Of a stretch of DNA of 64,000 nucleotides, positions 1 through 10,956 are shown piece by piece. This DNA is from Clitopilus passeckerianus. Lineage: Eukaryota > Basidiomycota > Agaricomycetes > Agaricales > Entolomataceae. The notes beneath the pieces were generated by a model. The model was not told where the DNA came from. It saw only the letters and a program-made list of their open reading frames with translations, and made no database searches. A program made the translations under genes and the position numbers. Within the stretch, counting starts at the first letter, position 1, and the number at the start of each line of letters is the position of its first letter. The stretch covers positions 248,001-312,000 of the forward strand of contig CALYLX010000112.1 in assembly GCA_944990035.1 (NCBI GenBank), written 5' to 3'.

Positions 1-1496
1 AGTATTCCCAGAGCACAAAGTTGCTCGTATCTCTCAAGCTCAGATCAACAGTGGTATGCAAACCCTCTCCAATATTGCCGCCTTTCCCGACCTTGCGTCC
101 GGATTTATCTTTCTTCTTCTTTGCTGTGCGAACTTTGCTGAAGCGGAGCTCAATGTTCATAGGGAATTGCAAGGCGGGACGGTGGAAGGAACGAGCTTCT
201 TGTTTTGAGAGACGTGTCTTGTACTAAGTTTCGATATCAGTAAACAGGTAAAGTATGATAGTGACCGAAAGCTTACGAAGGGGAGCTGGAGTTTCTGGGC
301 GGGATATGCGTGTTCGACTGTAAGCTGGCCAAATGTCTGGCGAACACGATGGCGGCCTCCGTCTTTGGCAACTTCGTAGTAGTGATCATTGCCGATATTG
401 AATTTGTCTCGAACACCTGCGTCTGTTCTGACCCGCTTTCTTGGCCTGATATTATCTAGAGGAGGATGAAGTTGAGCAAATATACTGCGGGGAGTGAGGT
501 ATATACACGCACCATTCCGTTCTTCGGGTATAACATCGTCTTCGTGATTGAACTCGAGTTGAGTGAAATCTCGGAAAGGGGTATTAGGGCCCCAGATGAT
601 GCTCTGAGTCCACGCGCCAGACTCCAGAACTTTGTTTGCAGGGGTCGTAAGGTCATTCTCTAAGGGTGAATGGTTTGCAACTCCCTTCGGCTCATAGAGA
701 ATCTGGTCCTCCCAGTTGGAGAGCAGCACTAAATCAAACGTTCGATCGTGTAGAGGCAAGTCAATCGGTAGATCGGAGTCTTCGCGCTCCTAAGACAGGT
801 TGAAACCAGATTCAATCAGGCACCAGGAAACAACACACCTCGATAGCCTTTCGTAGGTCGTTCTCGATATTACTTGACGATACGACATCTTCAACACGCT
901 TACTCTCCACCTGTCGCTTCGCATCTCCTGCAACTGCTTCAAGGTAGCCTTTAGGTATTTCCTTTTACGGGGATACACAGTTTCCACTAACCTAGAATTC
1001 AGACTATGTTACAAGGAGAACAGAACGCATACACACCCTGAAAGTAACGTTTCGCTAGACGCGATTTGGGGACTGTGTAGCCCTTGAATAGCTCCGTGAA
1101 GTCAAGAGTTTTGTCTTTCTCAAACGCAGGAAATCGTTCATAGACGCTCTTCTGCCTTTCCACTAGCCGTTTGACAACTCGAACACGTTTTTGCTTCTGT
1201 GGAATGCCCCCAGGGCTGTGGGCCTCCTGCTTGACCTGCGTGTCATCGTCCTCTTCTTGCTCCATCTCCCGGTCAATCTCATCTTCCCAATCTTTCCCTT
1301 GCCCAACTCCTACGGCGCCCTCTTCATCCCATTTGTCATTATAGATCTGGCCCGAGTTGAGGTTTGGTATTCCACCGATGCCCAGTCGGTTGACAAGGTC
1401 CGAGCCTGCAGGTAACGACAAATCACCCAGAAGATGGTTTAAAGAGAGTCCCGTAAGTGCCGAAATTGCATTATCCTCGTCTTTCCCTGAAGCCAT
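1..1496 (-). CDS. TAF1: TAF1, TFIID subunit, N-terminal part (truncated by window edge)
   Basis: Largest TFIID scaffold subunit, acting in the nucleus in RNA polymerase II promoter recognition. The first exon (from MASGKDED, start at 1496) is acidic and ends in the TAF1-type stretch around FTELFKGYTVPKSRLAKR. Later exons carry the family block FDLVLLSNWEDQILYEP (near 680-740) and then HAYPAQKLQLPF, the start of the large DUF3591 core. At least four GT-AG introns are visible. The protein runs off base 1, so the rest of the core and any bromodomain lie outside. An in-frame upstream ATG at 1571 would add 25 residues; MASG is preferred because the added stretch is Arg/Ser-rich and unlike the acidic exon. 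It diverges from the PA28 gene. Confidence 0.88.
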
Positions 1497-1869
1497 CGTG
1501 AGTTTGTCTGGACAGCGTCGACTGACTGTCCGCTGAGGTGAGCGAAAGGAGCAGGGAGTGCTGATTACCAAAAGTAGAAGTTCCCACGCGCTTTGTGGGT
1601 CATCGACTTTGGACGCGTACCGGCAAGGCTTGTTATACTCTCGGTCATTCCATTCTTCGGGATGCAGGCAGAGCTTTCAAAGAAGATCGATGTAGGTCTT
1701 CAAGTAGCCCTATAATAAGAACTTTGCTAACTTCACGTTAGGATTTCAGGAAAACTGTTACAACGAATGGCGAGGATATAGTATTTTCAAAATTTCCCAA
1801 AAAGGTGCGCGCCTAGCAGTCGTTTCCCTTGAGTCTCATAGTCAACAACCTTTCTAGATTTTGTGAGCA
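1497..1869. other. Divergent intergenic region TAF1 / PA28
   Basis: 373 bases between two divergent starts, so it must hold both promoters. No clear TATA box, repeat or RNA gene was seen. The last 60 bases before the PA28 ATG are pyrimidine-rich, as usual for fungal leaders. Confidence 0.5.
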
Positions 1870-2942
1870 ATGGTTCCTACGCGTTCCACAACTTATATTG
1901 ACATTTCTCCAAGAGAACTTGAGGAACTGGCTCTAGGGACATTCAATACCGAATCCCCTTTCCACATTTCCAACATCGAGAACTCCACAGACCTCACCGT
2001 GTACCCTGCACCAGCAGAGTCCTCAGAGAATGGCCCAGTAAACAAGAAGCGTAAGCTGGACGGCGGATCAGTCGATGGTGAGAACGGAGTATCGACAGCC
2101 GCCCATGGGTTAAGCTCCTCGAGGTTTCCAAACCGAATCGTCTCCAATAAGCATCTACCACAACAGGTTCATGCAATTGTGAAGAAGGAGTGTGAGCAGA
2201 TGGCTGCTATGCTTGTAGGCAACTCCAAACTTAAGCCTCTACCTTTCTCATGTTCTACTAGGACCAAGTCAAGCTCTGGGTAACATTGACTATGCCAAAG
2301 TGAGTTCATCATCACCAGTTCAGCACTCGCGCTCATCAATGACACCCCCAGAATTGAAGAGTACGTAACGTTGCTTCGTTACACCTGTCCATCCTCTCAC
2401 GACCTTCATCCCACTTAGCGGCGATAACTTCGGTCTGTCGTTTCATTCCCCAATTTTCTTTATGTCAAACTGACGCCTCCTACAGGTGTCCAGATCCAAG
2501 AAGGTTCGCTTTTTCGTTCATTCACCTCCCCGACCCGAGCTGACCACCAGCAGAGGTCTTGGGGGAGCTTCACCGTGCTCAAGAGAGCGCGTTTAACCTA
2601 AGGGATGCTGCTCGCCAGGACTACCTTGCACGGGCTAAAATATGCTCCAAGATTCTCAAGTACCCTAACATCGAAGACTATCATGTATGTTTCTCATCGA
2701 AGGGCTCCAGAATGTTTTACAGAACTCTCGCCTTAGCTTGCCCTCCGCGAACATGACGAGAAGCAACTCTACCTTGCTCGCCAACATATTTTCGATCTTC
2801 GAAACATGTACGCTGTCCTGACTGATCTCGTTCATAAGAACATCAGCAAAGCACGTCAAATTTTATTTCATGCCCTCTCACTGGCTAACAATTCCAATAG
2901 ATTCGTGCCCCGAAAGCAAACAATAGCGTAGGACTATACTAG
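1870..2942 (+). CDS. PSME3: Proteasome activator PA28/REG subunit
   Basis: Homologue of the PA28 (11S/REG) activator, which caps the 20S proteasome as a heptamer; the lysine-rich KKRKL stretch near residue 56 suggests a nuclear REG-gamma type. Exons: 1870-2214, 2262-2299, 2352-2360, 2419-2432, 2486-2503, 2554-2684, 2737-2850, 2901-2942, giving 236 residues, normal for the family. The splice yields the activation region KIEDGDNFGVQIQEEV, then the C-terminal helix block LRNMYAVLTDLVHKNISK and the end SVGLY. Three successive exons are only 9, 14 and 18 bases. The last intron starts with GC instead of GT. No frame break. It converges on RRB1 with 61 bases between the two stops. Confidence 0.93.
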
Positions 2943-3003
2943 ATATCCACTGGCACAAGGACCCGCATAATATCATCTCTATGGATCTCGATTTCAGCCC
3001 AAT

Positions 3004-4698
3004 CTACACGTTGAATGTCTTGAAGATGTTGAATCCATCAGATGCGGTGCTGAGCACAGTTCCTGGGATCTGTGGATGCCAGTGTATCTCCTTGATATCT
3101 TTCTGTCCCTGGTGGACGAACATCAGCTGAGGAGGCACTTGAAGCAACTCAGGGCCTGCATCTGTGCCCGTCTCTTCGTCATCCTGCTCGACAGCCAAGT
3201 TCCAGAGCGTGACTTGGTCATCTGCGCCTGAGGCTGCGAAGACTGAATCCTCGGTTGGGTGCCATTCAATCGAGGTGATCGGCGCTTTATGCCAAGTGAA
3301 AGCAGCGACCGGGATGGGATTAGGACCAGAGGACCTAAATGCCTGTTCAGAAAATCCATGCCTGTTTAAATATTGACAAAGCTTACCCTTTTTCTTGACA
3401 TTGCGCAGATCCCATGCCTTGATGCCTCCCTCATCTCCACCACTCAGCAATAAATAACTTGTTGACTTATTCCAACTGATAACATTGACATCGCTATCGT
3501 GGGCTGAATCAATACCAGCGACACTGGTGTGGCCTTTACTCCGCACATCCCAGATTTGCACACTGCAGTCCGCAGAACATGATGCAAACACAGTTGGTTC
3601 TGTCGGACTCCATTGCAGATCTTCGACGCTGGACGTGTGCAAGACGAACGGTTTTGAGAGTGCATTGAAACCGTTGGGCGTGGATGTTGTGAGGTAGATT
3701 TTGGAGTGAACATCACCTGTTAGAAGGCGAAGGGACGAAGGTCCCGAAGCAGCCCAATCCATGGCGAACCCTTCAGCCCGACCATGAGATTGAATTGTAA
3801 ACACTGGGTTCGTTACGCGAGCTTTATCGTAGGTGTATCCTGGGACATCAAGAGATTCAATGAGTGGTCGTGTGTCGAAGATGTGTACTTTGCCGGTTTC
3901 AGCCCAGGAGGCTACATAGTATGGTTGAGATGCAGGGGGCAAAGGAGTCGATGCAGGAAGAGGTTGTGCGCGTATTCTATTCACTCCGCCAAGGTGGGGT
4001 ATCGATCTGTGTTCAATTATAGGATCTTCGTCGAGAGCATCATCATCATCTTCGTCCTCAGAGTCTGATTCTTCTATTGATACAGCAGTGTGAGGGCATG
4101 AAATATAAATTGAGAATAGGACGAACCTGAGTCTTTCTGTGTTTTGTGCAGTGAGGTAATTTTGTACACAGTAACCTCGTTATTTTTGGGGGTATCGGCC
4201 TGAGTCCCAGTCACAAAGTAGGCCGTAGCAGGGTATCTCTGCCGCTCGTCGCCCAAGCTATCGCGAAGAATATCAAATGATAGACACGGCCAAGGAACGT
4301 TCATCTGGTGCAGCATAGTATATGTAGACTGATCGGCCTTTAGGACTTCGTTTTGGCCCAAGGTGTGAACGCCCGGAATGAAGGCTTGAGATGCGGGAGC
4401 TTCTTCATCTCCCTCCTCTATGGCGGGCATAACTTCGTCGTCCACGTCCATATCTTCATTCTTGTGAGTTCATATTCCATCCCTGTCTGTGTTTTGGCGT
4501 ACCATATTCTTTTTTGCCTCCATCTTCATCTACAACACCCTCTTCATCGTCAATCTCGTCCTCCCACGCATCTTCAAATTCACCCATCTCATCTACAGAG
4601 GTGTCCGGTCTTCTAGAGCCAGAGCTCGTGGTTTTCTTGGACGGTTGGCCATCCTGTGCTGTTGAGTCGGTTATATTTGTCGCCGATCGTTTAGACAT
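3004..4698 (-). CDS. RRB1: Ribosome assembly protein RRB1 / GRWD1 (WD40)
   Basis: Nucleolar WD40 chaperone; in yeast it binds ribosomal protein L3 during 60S assembly. Exons on the minus strand: 4698-4503, 4453-4127, 4073-3004, giving about 530 residues against 511 in yeast. The N-terminus is Asp/Glu-rich (DAWEDEIDDEEG), followed by MNVPWPCLSFDILRD, the family start motif, and then WD repeats with clear motifs (VFASCSADCSVQIWDVRS, VFAASGADDQVTLWNLA) and the end FNIFKTFNV. A stretch of about 15 residues after DLRNVKKKG looks intron-like but no splice with a matching phase restores the frame, so it is left as coding. Start chosen at the only ATG before the acidic region. Confidence 0.93.
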
Positions 4699-4952
4699 GG
4701 CACCGTTTTGGATGATTGGAGGTCGAGCTTCGAGCAGAGAAGGATTTGATCAAACCAAAAATTTGGACGCTTGAGATTCACGTCATGCTGATCGCGTAAT
4801 TGCAAATCAGCGCCCTACAGGACTGGCAAATATGTTGAAGTTGGGTTTCCTCTCGAATAATATACAAATGTCTTATGCTATGGATATGTGCCACTACTTG
4901 TGGAAGAAGCTCTATTGTTATGCGAAATGGAGTCTAGAGGGTCGGAAGGTCC

Positions 4953-5929
4953 TCAGTTTTCATTGTAAGAGATAATCAGAGCTCGCGCCATCACCTGCGT
5001 TTCAGCAGGTGCCCACTGAGGGCGACTTGGTAACCAAACGGGAGAAGTAGCAGAGGCAGCTGGCATGGGTTGTACCTCGCTCGAGGGGAGCTCAGGGGAT
5101 AACAGCGGTGAGTTAGGTGGGCTGGTAAAAGCAGCGACGGAGGACGCGTCGGGTTGCGCGAGCTCCGCGATCCTGGGACGGACTTCACGCCTTTCAGGAG
5201 CTTGACTGTCTAAGGGCCTCTTGTTGTTATATTGGCGGTGTTGTGGTGCAATGAGGGGGTGACTATATGCGCTCTATTTGACGAAAAGGCTCCTTCCCCT
5301 AGCTGATTCGAGCTATAGGGATAGTCGCGAAGGATCGCATAAACAAAGGCACCAAAGATATCATCGATCCAGCTATCGACCTTGGAGAGTTGACTACGAC
5401 AGTCGTCCACGCTGAGACCAACAGTCTCCCAGAAGGCGTCCGCGGCACGAGTGTTCGATAGGTCTGCTGCAGCGTGGCCCCCAACTTTCATGAGAGTGCC
5501 TGTCACATCATCAGAGCACAGCAGGTTTACAAGCGTCTGTTGAAATAATCAATTAGCACGAGGCCTTGATAGTAGAAGAAATACATAAACTCGTACATTA
5601 GCTATGTGCAGCTCATCGGTTTCCAGGCGGGAAAGCACGGTGGTGGTAATAAAGTGGCGACCCCAAGTATTACCGCTAAACCGGAGAGTTTTAAGAGCAG
5701 ACCCGCTGAGTTCGCGAAGCAGCTGGCGTGGGTCGGACCCAATAGTTGGAGGAAGCGACCACCTCCATTCCGTGTCCCTTTCGATGACTCTGAATACAGT
5801 TTCTTTCATCGAGCCCTCCAAGAATACATCCCGTTCTTGGTCGGAAGGCCATTGGGAAGTGTAGCGGTGCATTTTTCGCTCAAGGAGGTAGGACTGAGAT
5901 TCAGAAAGACTTGGATTGTGTGTGACCAC
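4953..5929 (-). CDS. Uncharacterised protein, possible divergent RNase III-like core
   Basis: Not recognised with certainty. Proposed exons 5929-5597, 5536-5264 and 5219-4953 keep one frame through GT-AG introns and give 290 residues. Residues about 60-190 carry LRFSGNTWGRHF, then LVNLLCSDDV, and later DSWIDDIFGAFVYAIL. Their order and spacing recall the LEFLGD...FEALIGA signature of RNase III domains, but the acidic catalytic residues are not clearly kept (Asn replaces Asp in the first motif). The last exon is proline-rich and low complexity. The second intron is short (44 bases) and uncertain. It could instead be an orphan helical protein. The resemblance is inference only. Confidence 0.5.
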
Positions 5930-6351
5930 TTTGGACAGTCACAATATTAGCTCGAAGTGATAATATTTGGCACATAAATCCAAGAATGTTAATACGGATA
6001 GGGCATTGACATAGCCTGAATTAGACAATTCGAATCCCAAGAAGCACCTGTCGTCCGTCATTCGGATTCAGAACGAGACGGGCTCAGCACAGTATGTGAT
6101 TGAATTTGAACAGCCAGGGTCGACATAATTTTACCAACCCAGCGGTTGTTATTATGATGACCCTCGCGGCAATGGCAGGAGGAATGAGGGCAGGAGCAAA
6201 AGTTGATGGCATCGAGGACATCGTCGACGGCGGTTAACCGGCAGACCTTCATGTGACCATCCCAGAGACCTTCACTACAAATTCCATGCACTCACGACTT
6301 TCTGTTCGGCCCACTCATCTTCGACAGTACAACGTTTTCACCTAAGACCAA
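5930..6351. other. Divergent intergenic region
   Basis: 422 bases between the start of the orphan at 5929 (minus) and the gene starting at 6352 (plus). A minus-strand open frame (6058-6291) with a Cys/His-rich patch lies here but has no splice link to a gene that I can support; it may be leader sequence. Confidence 0.4.
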
Positions 6352-7877
6352 ATGCCCAAAGCACTTAGTAGGCCGTCGTTCCCGACGTCCTCATCGGATT
6401 TCGCTCTGCCGCCCTCCTCTTCGAGCCCTGGTGCCTCAACATCCTCCTTTACGCTTGATGAACCGATTCTTCTTCAACGATTGCGTAGGCCTAGCCTTCT
6501 GGCGACAAAGTCTGGATATCTCAGCGACAATGCCCGCCATAGCCCACTTGCATCGTCTTTCACCCTCCATTCTAGGAAGCGTAGCCAGAGTGCAATGCTT
6601 GTCGAGGAGTCGGAGAGTGACAGAGAGAAGATGTCGACTGACAGCCCATCTGGGAGTTCTGGGATCCCAACGCCTCCCTTGAAACGACCAGAGAATAGGG
6701 AGGAAGCTGAGAAAGCTGAAGATAAGGCAACACCTGTGAAGCCACCCAAGACTCCGCCTCGGAAAATCTTCACTAATGTTGACTCTTTGGACTCTGCCCC
6801 CTCGGCTCTCCCTAAGAAGCTAACCTTTCCTGTGAGTTGCTCTCACTGTACTTAACTCCTCAGAAATTCACATTTGTGGCTAACAGCTGCGAACGCCAAG
6901 AATTCTCAGTCTCGTTGCCGAATCACGTCCGGACGAGGTTGAGGTCAAATCCGAAGCAGCCTTTCAGAAGCTTGTCGCGTCATGCTCTGAACTACCCTCT
7001 ACTCCCAAAGTGACTACCAACCGTGGTAGGTTCCCTGAAGAAGCTGGAGAGGAGCCTCAACGGGAAGATACCCCAAGCGACGATGAGGACGAGGCTGTTT
7101 TCGCATACAGCGCGCCACCACCTCCTCCTCCAGCCCCTGCGTCTGAACCAATCCCCATTTCTCGGCCTCTCCGTAAAGGCAGTATATCAGCAAGCAGCCT
7201 CTATGGGGACGAGGCGAATATGAGTATATCAGAGACATCTAGTATTGGCTTTGTCGGAATGGACGTTGATATGGTAAGATTATTTAACCCCTCGACACTG
7301 ACCATTATCTCACTACACATTCGTTCCAGCAACCTCCAAACTCGCCGTCCATGTCCTCGATCAGCTCAAATCACTGGCGCTATACACCACCGCCAACTGC
7401 TGCCAGCGCTGTTCGCACGAACAAGAGAAAACGTGGGTGCAGCACTGTGATGTTCCGACTGCCACTAACGCATATACCCTTATACTGATAGTTGATGATC
7501 GATTCGACCCCTACCCAACGGCATCCAAGCGCCGTGCAGTATCGCCCTCCATTTCTTCTCTGAGAGACATCCATCCCTCCTTTGGATCACCCATTAACAG
7601 AAACGCGCGACTGCCAATCGCTATCCCGATATCGATCCCAAATTCTAGCGTAAACTCGGCGGCGTCCTCTCCTACAGTGGGGCCATCGTTCTCCAGCTCA
7701 TATTCGAGATCTGTGAACATGAATATGACCTCCAGTCCTACTTTACGATCATCTTTGCTCCTTTCTAGTCCTATACTACGGCCAGTGCCAAGACACGCGA
7801 TAGGGAGGAAAGGTGATGAGGAGGAAAGAGAGATTGAGGGTGCCGGTGAAGCAGTGAATGGTCTGAGTCTGGCATAA
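6352..7877 (+). CDS. Disordered, probably nuclear protein with conserved KRRAVSPS motif
   Basis: Family not recognised. Four exons join cleanly (6352-6831, 6887-7273, 7330-7432, 7492-7877) to give 451 residues. It is Ser/Pro-rich throughout, with possible CDK-type sites (SP and TP, as in IPTPPLKRP and VKPPKTPPRK) and a poly-Pro run. The best ordered piece spans the third splice: NKRKLDDRFDPYPTASKRRAVSPS, followed by ISSLRDIHP. The basic clusters look like a nuclear signal. No membrane segment or signal peptide. A cell-cycle or transcription role would fit but is not shown by the sequence. Confidence 0.75.
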
Positions 7878-8214
7878 TTACTATATTCTAATCACAGGCC
7901 ACAACCAAATTTCTTGTATTATAATCATAGAGACCTATTTAGTAATCTTTAGCCAGAAATTCAACTTTGAGCCTTTTGATGGCACACCGAAGCGAAAGCC
8001 GCACGCCTCTTGATGGGTTGTTGGACGTTGGCCACTTTCACCAGTCGACTCGAACGTACTGTAGGCTTCGGAGGATGATAAGCCAGGCATATGAAACATT
8101 CCGCTTTCAGCTCACTATCAGGAACAAAGAAGGCACGCTGCTGAACTCACCAAGTCGCCATCCAATGCGGGCACACTTGCTCAACAATGATTGCATGTTC
8201 GCTTCGAAACAGCG
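7878..8214. other. Intergenic region before DUF1399 copy 1
   Basis: 337 bases holding the 3' end of the preceding gene and the presumed promoter of the next. Nothing recognisable. Confidence 0.4.
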
Positions 8215-10355
8215 ATGATTACTGGCAATTTTGGTGTGGCTCAAAGTGGCTACTGGAAAGCATGGGCTGCCCCTCTTCTACCCCGAAGCAATTTAAGAAA
8301 GTCCTATTCATGGGTTACTCACTTCTTTCAAAACGCTACCCAGATGGCTCTCGGTTCAGCGCCGATATATTCTATCAACAACAAGCCTGTCCGCACTCCG
8401 CTTGTAGAAGTTGAGGATTTGAAAGCACACCTTTCTTTGTTAAACGCCTTCGCACATCTCAGGAAAAGAATAGATGAACTCCCGTTGACGACTCTTCCGA
8501 ATCTACCCAAGGACAAGGATACACGTTGGGCTTGCTTCGCTGCGTTGGCTGTTCATCGGTGAGTACTGTGGCATATTCTAGCTTCTGGATATGTACTGAA
8601 CTCAAGCAGTTTCTCGATATGGTGTGCTACTCTAGAGGTAGATGCCGATGGTATGCTTGGTGGCGAGGAAGCATTGCCTCCGCTGGATGTCATAATGGTA
8701 CGGTAGACATGACATGGACCTTTCCATTCTTTATAAAAGTTTGACGAAGATTTCTAGGCATGGCACGCATATATGCTTAATTCTCGTTCATATGCCGAAG
8801 ATTGTACAAGGGTACCTGCCCTACGGCGGCTTGCGCGACTCGATTCCACGTTCTTCTTTTCACCTGAGATGGTAAGTATGGTGGAGGATGCATCGTGACC
8901 GGTTGACGGAAATGTATGTACAGTCCTCTCGGTGGCCTGATTTACTCCAAGACAATCCTGCGCTGCTCGTCAAACGAACGAAATACTGGAGCACTTCCGT
9001 AAAACGACCATTTGACATAGTCGAAGATGCTGTTCAAACCCAAATGTTCCGGTCATTTGCCCAAACTGTTCAAGATTCTCAAGGGCCGGTGAGTCTACCC
9101 TTTCTTGATGTCTTGTTCCAGTGCCCTGACGCCGTGCTGTTTTAGCTATCCTGACGTCTTCAGGCGACGGCTATTTCCAACCCGGCTTCAGCCTCAAATG
9201 CCCTAGAGAAGAATGCAAATCCCTTGCTCCCATAACACACCGTGTCCTCGGTTTGCAGGCACTTGTGAGAGATCTGACCAGGGAGGAGGATGCCCCATCC
9301 CAGTACCTAGCGTAAGTCGTGATCCACTTTGACCTGACAGAAGAATGCTCACCATCGACCAGTGGTACACTTCATACTTCCCAGCATCATACAGACTACA
9401 TGCGGGCTAGGATGATCAAACAAGCTTTGCTAAATTCACCTCTCATAAAACGCAGTGAACCTCGGCAATCTCGCAAGGATTGGTGTCTCGCAATCATGCG
9501 CCGCCACGAGTTTTCTCTGGATAAACTGCTGTCTACTTTGCAAGCAACACTGAGGCGAGAAGAAGGGGATAAGAGCTGTCGTGACACGGTGTATGTTAGG
9601 TTTGTATCGTAGCTCTACTGGCAGCGGCTAATCTTTGTTCCAGCGTTGGCCGAGTTGCCTCTGCGTATAGCAGAGGTAATATGTTCTCCTTCGACTTATC
9701 CGCAGCTGTAAATCATGTTTTATCTTCATCCTTATCGAATGCTGCTCACTGCTTGGTAGGTGATTCGCCAGGGGGCATTTCTTGAGAAGATCGTGGAAAT
9801 GCACTGGAATCAGCCTCAGTTCTTTGCCAGCAAGAAGGATTTAGATATGCTACAACACGCGATCCTTCGCTACTATAGGTCAGCCGGACTCGACAATATG
9901 TTTGGCTTCGAGCTCACCGTTCCTTCCCAGGTTCCTCACGTTATTAGCCAAATCTCCGACAACGCTATTTGTCCCGACGTTGGATATACAGCTCGCATGG
10001 CATACCCATCAACTCAAAGGTCCAGATACAATATCGCTTGCAAGAAATACGTAGGACGCTATATCGACTAGTAAGTTTTGCCCTACTTCGCAGAGAACCA
10101 ACGGTCTTGACAACAACTGTTAGCAATGGCGATGCTCCGGAATCAGTCTGGAAAACTGCCATGGACTTGACATCACGGGTTTGGGAGGTGAGTAATTGTC
10201 ACGGCTGACACTGTACAGGACTAACGTCGATACAGGACCTCTATGACATGCCCTACACGAATTTCGGAAATGCTACAACAGGAAAGACAACCGGCAGTCT
10301 CACGTACAAGTTGCTTGTTCCACGACACAGCCCATTCCTTCTTGTTCCAAGGTAG
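8215..10355 (+). CDS. DUF1399 (glycine-rich domain) protein, copy 1, truncated and frame-broken
   Basis: First of two tandem paralogues of the GRDP/DUF1399 family, whose function in fungi is unknown. Conserved blocks appear in order across small exons: SINNKPVRTPLVEVEDLKAH, a WHAYMLNSRSYAEDC block (near 8760-8800), RWPDLL, CPNC and KCPREECKS zinc-knuckle-like cysteines, GTLHTSQHHTDYMRARMIKQ, FVPTLDIQLAWHTHQLKG, and DLYDMPY. Two apparent one-base deletions break the frame: near 9034-9044 (before the VICPNC block) and near 10022-10024 (after HTHQLKG). After DLYDMPY the sequence leaves the family and stops without the Cys/Gly tail. The N-terminal 45 residues do not match copy 2, so the start is tentative. 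Confidence 0.7.
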
Positions 10356-10956
10356 ATTCTACCTGAGATTGTGTTGCATAAACTTATTGTATATACTTTT
10401 TCATCGTCTAATTCTTATGTGGAACAACCCTCTCAGATCGATCTGACATGGGATCTTCAGTAGATTCTATGAATTGATATGTCACATCCAGACCTAGCAT
10501 TCAGATCAGACCAGCTTCGCCTAGGGCCAACTTCTTTACTCCTGGATAGCTCATCGATTCAATCCTTCACACCTTTGACGGTCGAATCTGCCAGGTATGG
10601 TCACCAACGCTGATCCATGGCAGTCGACACAGCTTGGTGGGACCCTCGCTTAATTGCTCCCCGTAACCATGACGTGCTAGAGGACTGTCACGCTGGCCCG
10701 CCCATCGCACTTCTGAGCATATACCAATGCAATACCAATGGGGCGATCTTTGGGTAAATGATTGATATTCGTTTGGCGGACTGCTGTGATTCATCGACTC
10801 TTGTGACTCTTTGGCTGTGCTCGCTGTCGAGAACGTCCATCAGGTGCCCTGCCCAGAGGCTCCGAGCGAGATAAACATCTATGTTTGACCAGATAAATAT
10901 CCTTCCTTGCTACGTATTCCCACTACCCTGGATAATTTGGCGGCTCGGACTCGAAG
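10356..10956. other. Intergenic region between DUF1399 copies
   Basis: 601 bases. It contains a pair of CCAAT boxes (10724-10739) and AT-rich sequence near 10890 (gataaatatcc) about 65 bases before the start of copy 2, a plausible TATA-like element. No copy-1 tail remnant was recognised here. Confidence 0.45.
10724..10739 (+). promoter_or_regulatory. Twin CCAAT boxes, 11 bases apart
   Basis: Two identical ACCAATG units start 11 bases apart, one helical turn, about 220 bases upstream of DUF1399 copy 2. CCAAT is the binding sequence of the fungal HAP complex. Function is inferred from sequence and position only. Confidence 0.4.

Noticed and set aside
6058..6291. Minus-strand frame with Cys/His-rich patch (CSCPHSSCHCREGHH)
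   Set aside because: No conserved partner sequence, and no splice into the downstream gene keeps a frame; probably leader or chance.
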